From Anaerolineales bacterium (GTDB lineage: Bacteria > Chloroflexota > Anaerolineae > Anaerolineales > UBA4823), in assembly GCA_016932955.1 (NCBI GenBank), contig JAFGBV010000028.1, positions 1 through 30,362 on the forward strand: DNA of 30,362 nt, in the 5' to 3' direction. The notes under the pieces were generated by a model, which saw only the letters and a list, made by a program, of their open reading frames with translations, did no database searches and was not told where the DNA came from. Shown in pieces: positions 25,073-30,362 of the stretch (the first letter of the stretch is position 1; the number at the start of each line of letters is the position of its first letter). A program made the position numbers and the translations under genes.

Positions 25073-25639
25073 TTATTGCTCAAACAACCTGCCAGGCCTC
25101 CAGGGGGTACCCAGCAGTGGCAAAAGCCAGCGGTCCAGCCCCAACCAGCCTGCCGTTTTCCAGGCCAGGATCAACAGAATCGAAAGCGTAAACAACACCG
25201 GGTTTACACTGGCCGTTCCAGCCATCATGAAATTCCAGTTCATGAAGCCCCCCAGAAATGCTGCGATCCCGGTGAACAAGCCCAGAATTAACGCCATACC
25301 CACAAGAATCTCGCCGGCAACAATCAATTTGGAAAACCAGGTATAGCTGCCACTATCGAGCAATATCTGGATGAAAGCCCTATACCAGTTAAACGAGATC
25401 AACGGGCGACCGGGCGCATCGGGGATTTCTACCGCGCGCATCCAAAAGCCACGTAGTATCTCACCGGTCTCTACCCAGCCAGGATTGCTTAATTTACCCC
25501 AGCCTGAAGTCAGCCACACATAGCCGATATACAAGCGCGCTGCCAACCAGAGCCAGGCCCAGCGAACACTACTGAATAAATTCACTGCAATCGGTGGATC
25601 GTGAACAATGATCGGTTGTGACAATGTTTGTGATTTCAT
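25073..25639 (-). CDS. DoxX-family membrane protein
   Basis: The 188-residue product has about four hydrophobic helices (about 25-46, 95-120, 122-140, 146-165). The first carries ARLYIGYVWLTSGWGKL, typical of DoxX/DoxD (thiosulfate:quinone oxidoreductase small-subunit-like) proteins, and the GEILVGMALILGLFTGIAAFLG helix pair is also characteristic. Members act in the membrane and have been linked to quinone or thiol oxidation, but most have no proven role. A strong AGGAGGA (minus strand, 25644-25650) precedes the ATG. It stands alone, convergent with the arabinose operon. Confidence 0.85.
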   Translation of the reverse strand: MKSQTLSQPIIVHDPPIAVNLFSSVRWAWLWLAARLYIGYVWLTSGWGKLSNPGWVETGEILRGFWMRAVEIPDAPGRPLISFNWYRAFIQILLDSGSYTWFSKLIVAGEILVGMALILGLFTGIAAFLGGFMNWNFMMAGTASVNPVLFTLSILLILAWKTAGWLGLDRWLLPLLGTPWRPGRLFEQ

Positions 25640-26022
25640 AGGTTCCTCCTCATTTTGTTGAGCACATAATCGATTCTAGATATTAGGTGAGAATGCAATA
25701 GAGATATATATCACCTTAATTATCAATTATATCCCAAAAAGCTAAATCTTACAAGTGGTATCGGTGTAAAAATGCCAAGCCCAGGTTCGTTTTGGGCTTG
25801 GCAAGACGATTTTACATTACGGTTTAATTATTTAATGGCGATTCAACCTTCCCAATTTGAGCAGGTTGGGCTAACATAGAGAATAGCGCAAGAAGAATTC
25901 ACCGCTGGAAGCACACGGCAGAACGGGCGATTTAGAGGGCACCAGGAATCAAATGGTGGGAAAGGGCCAGGCGGCGATGAGGTTTTTCAAAAAACATTCA
26001 GGAATCGGAGATTGATGCCATT
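25640..26022. other. Intergenic spacer between DoxX gene and coiled-coil gene
   Basis: This 383-bp AT-rich stretch lies between two divergent genes. It contains an inverted repeat AGGTGA/TCACCT (25685-25690 and 25711-25716) near the expected DoxX promoter, a strong minus-strand terminator-like hairpin (25765-25816) and no convincing protein gene. A 14-codon plus-strand frame starts at 25834 without a ribosome site. No clear sigma70 promoter for the plus-strand cassette was identified. Confidence 0.6.
25765..25816 (-). terminator. Minus-strand intrinsic-terminator-like hairpin without an obvious gene
   Basis: TGCCAAGCCCA (25773-25783) pairs perfectly with TGGGCTTGGCA (25793-25803) around a 9-base loop. 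An outer TGTAAAA/TTTTACA pair (25765-25771 and 25810-25816) can extend it. Read on the minus strand, the GC-rich stem is followed by ATTTTTA, as in a rho-independent terminator. No minus-strand coding sequence lies just upstream of it (25817-26022). Confidence 0.6.
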
Positions 26023-27060
26023 ATGAGTCAAGTTAATACAATCATCGATGCCATCAAACAAAATAAACACAGCCCTACCGGGTTGGCTGAGGTTATATCC
26101 TGGGAAACATTGTCTTTAACCGATCGCGAAGAACTGATCAACCAAGTACACGAATTGTGGGAAACACCCCACAGCCTCAAGCTGCTGCTTTTTCTGCATC
26201 TGGTAAATGACGCTGACCCATGGTATCGCTTGAGGATTTTAGGATTAGCAGCACAACACACTGAGGTCAACGAGGAGAGTCGGTTAGATGCATTGAACGA
26301 GCTGGGCAGCCTGCTCAGTACACTAACCCCTGCGGATGAGGCCCAGCGCACATCATACCTGCGCTCTCAAGCACTCTATGCCTGCCTCCAGGCTCAATAT
26401 ATGGAAAAAGTACAAAGGCCACAAGAAGCTACTGAGCAATACCAGAAGGCTTACAAGATCTATATGGATCTGGGGCTGGCAAAATCAGCCGCGGCTGTCG
26501 ATCGCGAATTGAATAAACTGCAATCAGCGCCTGCCACGGAGGATTCCCAACCCATTGCGAACGAGGTGTTAGCCCCTCCCCCACAAGGACAAGAGCCTGA
26601 AGCCGATCTAGAAGCGCCAATCAGCACACAGGAGGAGCCCCCATCCACGCTGGATGCCGACAAGAAAAAACTCGAACGCCTGGAGGGAGAGAAACGCGAT
26701 CTTGAACAGCAGATCAGCCAACTGCAACAAACGATCTGTGCAGCGATGGCAGAACAGAAAAAAGGGCTGGAATACGAACTTCACATACTGCAGCAGAATA
26801 TTGAGTTGGCTCAGCAAGAAAAGCAGTATCTCGAAGCCGAGATAAAAAGCCTCACGCAAACACGAAACGACTATCGGAACGCTGCCCAAGTCATCAGCAC
26901 GCTTGAAAGCCAGACCCAGCAAATTCAATCTGAGCTAGAAAAAGCACAGGCTGAATTGATCAAAACTCACCAGGAAAACATATCCATGAAAGAAGAATTA
27001 GCCAAACATCGCGAGAAAGTACTGCCTGATTGGGCCCGTTCCATGTTAAACGAGGGGTAA
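26023..27060 (+). CDS. Helical/coiled-coil protein paired with a helicase
   Basis: I do not recognise the family of this 345-residue product. Residues 1 to about 165 are all-helical, with TPR-like stretches (for example the QALYACLQAQYMEKV and ATEQYQKAYKIYMDLG region). Residues of about 166-205 are a Pro/Glu/Ala-rich flexible linker. Residues of about 207-330 form a long coiled coil rich in Gln, Glu, Lys and Leu heptads. The C-terminus ends VLPDWARSML. No signal peptide or membrane helix is seen. Only 3 bp separate it from the NERD-helicase gene, so the two should be co-expressed and may form a complex. The ribosome site is weak (GGAG, 12 bases before the ATG). Confidence 0.8.
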   Translation: MSQVNTIIDAIKQNKHSPTGLAEVISWETLSLTDREELINQVHELWETPHSLKLLLFLHLVNDADPWYRLRILGLAAQHTEVNEESRLDALNELGSLLSTLTPADEAQRTSYLRSQALYACLQAQYMEKVQRPQEATEQYQKAYKIYMDLGLAKSAAAVDRELNKLQSAPATEDSQPIANEVLAPPPQGQEPEADLEAPISTQEEPPSTLDADKKKLERLEGEKRDLEQQISQLQQTICAAMAEQKKGLEYELHILQQNIELAQQEKQYLEAEIKSLTQTRNDYRNAAQVISTLESQTQQIQSELEKAQAELIKTHQENISMKEELAKHREKVLPDWARSMLNEG

Positions 27061-27063
27061 CCC

Positions 27064-28944
27064 ATGGCGCGCATGATCCCCTCGAACACAAGCATGATGA
27101 GGAGGGCTGAAGAGCGCATGCTTTTTGAGCTCTTTCGGGATCACCTGCCCGCCGAATGCGTTGTCCGCTACGAGGTACGGGTAAGCCATCGTGAGCTACG
27201 GCCAAATTTCACCGTTATGGATCCCAAGCGCGGTGTTTGCATCGTGGAGATTAAGGATTGGGATGCCAGCAGCCTCGCCAGGTTGGGATCAGGTAGGGTT
27301 TGGGTGCGCAGCCGGAAAATGCCTGTCCCAAAACCGATGCGCAATCCAGATCAAAAGTGCCGAAATTACCTGCGCGAGCTTCGTGCGCAATTGACAGGTG
27401 CAGAATCGTTGCGGGTTGAGGGACAACCCCTGAAACTTTCAGTGGAATATTTTTTGATCTTCCCTAATATAAGCCGTGATGAATTTACCTCGCGCGGCTT
27501 TGGCAAGATGATCTCTACCACCCATGCGATCTTTGGCGATGATCTTGAAAATCATGGTGAAGGTTTAGTGAACCGTTACGCAAGATTGCTGCCATGTTTA
27601 CCCAAAACACTGAGTCAAAGCCAGCAAAATGCAATTACTGCAATCCTGGATCCTACCATCGTTCTGCCCCGCCCGGCGATGGAAGATGGCCTGATTACCG
27701 TCAATCCGGGGAATGTTCAATCGGAAGAGCAATCCACTGCGGTGCTCAGCCTGGAACAAGAGGAAATCGCTAAGAGCATGGGAGAAGGGCCATGCTTGTT
27801 GCGCGGTATTGCCGGAACGGGGAAGACGATGATCCTGCTTTACGGAGCTAAATTACTGGCTGCAAACGCCCCAGAGAAGAAGTTGCTGATCCTGTGCTGG
27901 AATATAGCCATGGCGAATTATATGCGCCAGACCTACGACAAATTAGCCCTGGAGGCAGGTGCGCAGGTGAGAATCGAACATTTTTCAAGCTTTATCTGCG
28001 ACCTTTTAAATCTATCTCATCGCATTTTTGATGTAGAAACTGATGAAGCATATACCTTTCTCCAAGATCAGCTTGATCTATACCCAATCAGCGAGGATGA
28101 TCAATTTGACGCTATCTTTGTGGATGAAGCACAGGATTTCCGCAAAGAGTGGATTACTTTCTTGTTTCAAAAGATGATCCGTGGGGCAAAGCCACAAAAG
28201 AGGAATCTCATTATCGCGGCTGACGACGCGCAAAGGGTCTATCACCAGCGGGATTTTAACTGGAACTCTTTCGATTTCCAGTTTAGCGGGTATTCCAAAG
28301 TATTAAAGACCATTTATCGGAACTCTGCCCGTATTTGGATTTTCTCTGCTTTCTTGCTTGAGCATAAGGCTGCTTATGCGCAGGAGGCAGGCAAGCTGCT
28401 GTTTGCAAACCCAGGCAAGTATGAGCCGCTGGTGTTGCGGTGCAAAGATCTGGATGACCAGATCGAGCATGCAATCCGGATGATCAAGAATTTACTCAAA
28501 CAGGGCTTCGCTGCCCGCAATGTCTTAATCCTTTACCGGCATAAAAAAATCCCCTGGTTAAAACACTACCCACTGGTGGAGAATTTAACTGCCCGGCTGG
28601 ATGATGCCGGCATCGCCTGGGACTGGGTATCCGAAGACGCAAGGGCCAAGCGCAGTTTTGATGGGGAATCCGATACGGTCAAGATTTCTACCGTTCACGC
28701 CGCCAAAGGTTTAGATAGTCCGGTCGTTATCATCCTGGGGGTAGAAACTTTTCTACCGGACGCTCACCAGGAAGCGCAGGATATTGATGAGGTGAATTTG
28801 CTCTATGTAGCGATGAACCGCGCACGCGAGTTCCTGGTTGTTATGTATAGTGGTAAAAGGGGGCTGGTTGAAAATCTAAAACATTGTGAACGCGAGTATG
28901 AAAAATATCGCTATGCCATCCTCGCAATGCCACATTTAAATTGA
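27064..28944 (+). CDS. NERD-domain SF1 (UvrD/Rep-like) DNA helicase
   Basis: The 626-residue product starts with a nuclease-related NERD domain (about 10-130). Its PD-(D/E)XK core reads PNFTVMDPKRGVCIVEIKDW, so E62 and K64 are present but the usual Asp is N48. The helicase follows: Walker A GIAGTGKT (248-255), motif Ia CWNIAM, Walker B VDEAQD (D354-E355), motif III AADDAQRVY, motif IV YRNSARI, motif V VHAAKGLDSP and motif VI YVAMNRARE. All main SF1 motifs look intact, so ATP-driven unwinding or translocation on DNA is expected. GAGGGG lies 6 bases before the ATG. NERD-helicases include DNA-repair and phage-defence proteins; this one could be either. Confidence 0.9.
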   Translation: MARMIPSNTSMMRRAEERMLFELFRDHLPAECVVRYEVRVSHRELRPNFTVMDPKRGVCIVEIKDWDASSLARLGSGRVWVRSRKMPVPKPMRNPDQKCRNYLRELRAQLTGAESLRVEGQPLKLSVEYFLIFPNISRDEFTSRGFGKMISTTHAIFGDDLENHGEGLVNRYARLLPCLPKTLSQSQQNAITAILDPTIVLPRPAMEDGLITVNPGNVQSEEQSTAVLSLEQEEIAKSMGEGPCLLRGIAGTGKTMILLYGAKLLAANAPEKKLLILCWNIAMANYMRQTYDKLALEAGAQVRIEHFSSFICDLLNLSHRIFDVETDEAYTFLQDQLDLYPISEDDQFDAIFVDEAQDFRKEWITFLFQKMIRGAKPQKRNLIIAADDAQRVYHQRDFNWNSFDFQFSGYSKVLKTIYRNSARIWIFSAFLLEHKAAYAQEAGKLLFANPGKYEPLVLRCKDLDDQIEHAIRMIKNLLKQGFAARNVLILYRHKKIPWLKHYPLVENLTARLDDAGIAWDWVSEDARAKRSFDGESDTVKISTVHAAKGLDSPVVIILGVETFLPDAHQEAQDIDEVNLLYVAMNRAREFLVVMYSGKRGLVENLKHCEREYEKYRYAILAMPHLN

Positions 28945-29073
28945 ATCTTACAGGCCGGGGAAATTAGGGGGATGGCATCTGCCCCAAAACAGAACACACT
29001 GCTGCTCGCTAGGCTGGAGGATGATTTGCTGAAATCCTCTCAGTCCTTTAGGAGACGGTCATTATTTCCACCA

Positions 29074-29102
29074 TTGACAAGTCGCCCCAACCCTTCTAAA
29101 CT
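29074..29102 (+). promoter_or_regulatory. Sigma70-type promoter of the ComM-like gene, predicted leaderless
   Basis: TTGACA (29074-29079) and TAAACT (29097-29102) are separated by exactly 17 bp. The expected start of transcription, about 7 bases after the -10 box, coincides with the ATG at 29109. No Shine-Dalgarno sequence lies before that ATG. Confidence 0.65.
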
Positions 29103-29108
29103 TATCCC

Positions 29109-30362
29109 ATGCTAGCCAGAGTGCAATCCTGCGCAGTCATTGGTCTGGATGGGGTGATTGTCACGGTAGAAGTTGACACTGCTGATGGTCTTCCTGGCAT
29201 GACCATCGTTGGACTGCCAGACGCGGCGGTACAGGAGAGCCGCGAGCGCGTCCAGGCTGCCATCAAAAATGCTGGCCTGCAATACCCCCGCAAACGCATT
29301 GTCGTCAACCTGGCACCAGCATCGGTACGCAAGGAGGGGCCTACTTACGATCTGCCGATTGCATTAGGCGTCTTGGTGATGAGTGGCCTGGTGGCGCAGG
29401 AATCTGTCAACAGCGCCCTGGTGATAGGCGAGCTTTCCCTGGATGGCTCTGTGCGCCACGCTCGTGGAGTCTTGCCTATGGCAGCCACAGCGCGCGACCA
29501 GGGGTTCAAGTGCATCTTTGTTCCACTGGAAGACGCTGGCGAGGCCTCTCTAATTCCAGGTTTAGAGGTGATCCCGGTTTCTTCCCTGTATGCGCTCTAT
29601 CGCCATCTGGAAGGCTCCAGCCCGATCACTACCCATCCCGCCCTCAGCCCCGAACAGCTGCCCGCCCCTGCCCTGACCGATTTTGGCGAAGTGAAAGGCC
29701 AGGAGCATGTCAAGCGTGCCCTCGAAGTGGCTGCCGCAGGTGGGCATAACGTGCTGATGGTCGGCCCGCCCGGCGCTGGTAAAACGCTGCTGGCGCGCGC
29801 CATGCCGGGCATCTTGCCGCGTATGAGCATCGATGAGGCGCTGGATGTAACCCGCATCTACTCGGTTGCCGATCAACTGCCCCCAGAGACGCCCCTGATC
29901 CAGACGCGGCCGTTTCGCGCTCCTCATCACACCATCTCCCATGCTGGTTTGGTAGGCGGCGGGAACTGGCCCCACCCCGGCGAGATCAGCCTCGCCCACC
30001 GCGGGGTGCTTTTTTTGGATGAACTGCCGGAGTTTGGCCCGCGTGTGCTAGAGGTGATGCGCCAGCCGATCGAGGATAAGATCGTTACCATCAGCAGGGC
30101 GCAAGGCTCTCTGACCTTCCCTGCCAACTTCATGCTGATTGCTGCCATGAATCCCTGCCCATGCGGTTACTTTGGAGACCCGGTCAAGCCCTGCACCTGC
30201 TCCTCTGCCACCGTCACCAAGTACCAGAAGCGCATCTCCGGGCCACTACTCGACCGCATCGATATTCACATCGAGGTACCGCGCGTCGAGTACGACAAGC
30301 TCAGCGACACCCGCCTGGGCGAGACCTCGGCAACCATCCAGGCACGCGTGGAGGCGGCGCGC
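29109..30362 (+). CDS. comM: YifB/ComM-family Mg-chelatase-like AAA ATPase, C-terminus cut by window edge
   Basis: The frame is open from the ATG at 29109 to the end of the window (418 codons); family members are about 500 residues, so roughly the last 90 are missing. The N-terminal Lon-like fold domain starts [15 protein letters not shown] and contains [14 protein letters not shown] and [10 protein letters not shown]. The AAA+ core has GPPGAGKT (Walker A, about 219-226), [28 protein letters not shown] (Walker B) and four clustered cysteines in [17 protein letters not shown] (a probable zinc site). ComM is a hexameric helicase that aids branch migration in natural transformation. The gene follows the helicase gene by 164 bp and has its own promoter. 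Confidence 0.93.
   Translation, partial: MLARVQSCAVIGLDGVIVTVEVDTADGLPGMTIVGLPDAAVQESRERVQAAIKNAGLQYPRKRIVVNLAPASVRKEGPTYDLPIALGVLVMSGLVAQESVNSALVIGELSLDGSVRHARGVLPMAATARDQGFKCIFVPLEDAGEASLIPGLEVIPVSSLYALYRHLEGSSPITTHPALSPEQLPAPALTDFGEVKGQEHVKRALEVAAAGGHNVLMVGPPGAGKTLLARAMPGILPRMSIDEALDVTRIYSVADQLPPETPLIQTRPFRAPHHTISHAGLVGGGNWPHPGEISLAHRGVLFLDELPEFGPRVLEVMRQPIEDKIVTISRAQGSLTFPANFMLIAAMNPCPCGYFGDPVKPCTCSSATVTKYQKRISGPLLDRIDIHIEVPRVEYDKLSDTRLGETSATIQARVEAAR

Noticed and set aside
25834..25878. 14-codon plus-strand frame starting ATG in the spacer
   Set aside because: No ribosome site and no recognisable product; too short to support.
28945..29073. Bulged hairpin after the helicase gene (about 29016-29039) as a terminator
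   Set aside because: The stem is only 8 bp with a 3-base bulge and no T-run follows, so the support is too weak.

Overview
The window looks like a piece of a moderately GC-rich bacterial chromosome, most likely from the Chloroflexota (Anaerolineae-like). This is inferred from the mix of genes: a giant nucleotide-cyclase/AAA/TPR protein, a secreted FG-GAP-repeat protein, an ASKHA-domain ferredoxin-like corrinoid activator, and a sugar-binding lipoprotein with a Thr/Ala/Pro/Glu-rich linker. No rRNA, tRNA, CRISPR array, transposase or phage gene was seen, and no marker gene fixes the taxonomy.

Left part, all minus strand (1-10442). A secreted FG-GAP-repeat protein runs off the left edge. Upstream of it lies a 1547-residue signalling protein with two cyclase domains, an AAA ATPase and about ten TPRs. 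Upstream of that is a [2Fe-2S]/ASKHA protein of the corrinoid-activator type. A 408-bp divergent spacer (10443-10850) follows; it holds an 18-bp perfect hairpin, a 17-bp palindrome, and a good promoter whose start region carries three tandem 12-bp operator-like units.

Centre, all plus strand (10851-24990). This is one coherent L-arabinose operon. It runs: LacI-type regulator; four-part ABC importer of the YtfQRT-YjfF type (binding lipoprotein, double ATPase, two permeases); an unknown lipoprotein; L-arabinose isomerase (araA); an M24-fold protein lacking metal ligands; a zinc-dependent MDR dehydrogenase; ribulokinase (araB); L-ribulose-5-phosphate 4-epimerase (araD); and a HAD phosphatase. 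Imported arabinose would become ribulose, then ribulose-5-phosphate, then xylulose-5-phosphate. The second permease is about 190 residues longer than usual and ends in an extra membrane helix plus a cysteine-containing extracytoplasmic domain. The operon ends at a hairpin shared with a convergent DoxX-family membrane-protein gene.

Right part. After a 383-bp spacer containing a minus-strand terminator with no visible gene, a two-gene cassette follows: a helical/coiled-coil protein and a NERD-domain SF1 helicase with a changed nuclease residue. The window ends inside a ComM/YifB-type AAA gene whose promoter predicts a leaderless mRNA.

The most noteworthy points are the permease fusion, the apparently complementary split of catalytic residues between the two cyclase domains, the pseudo-M24 protein in a sugar operon, and the coiled-coil/NERD-helicase pair.
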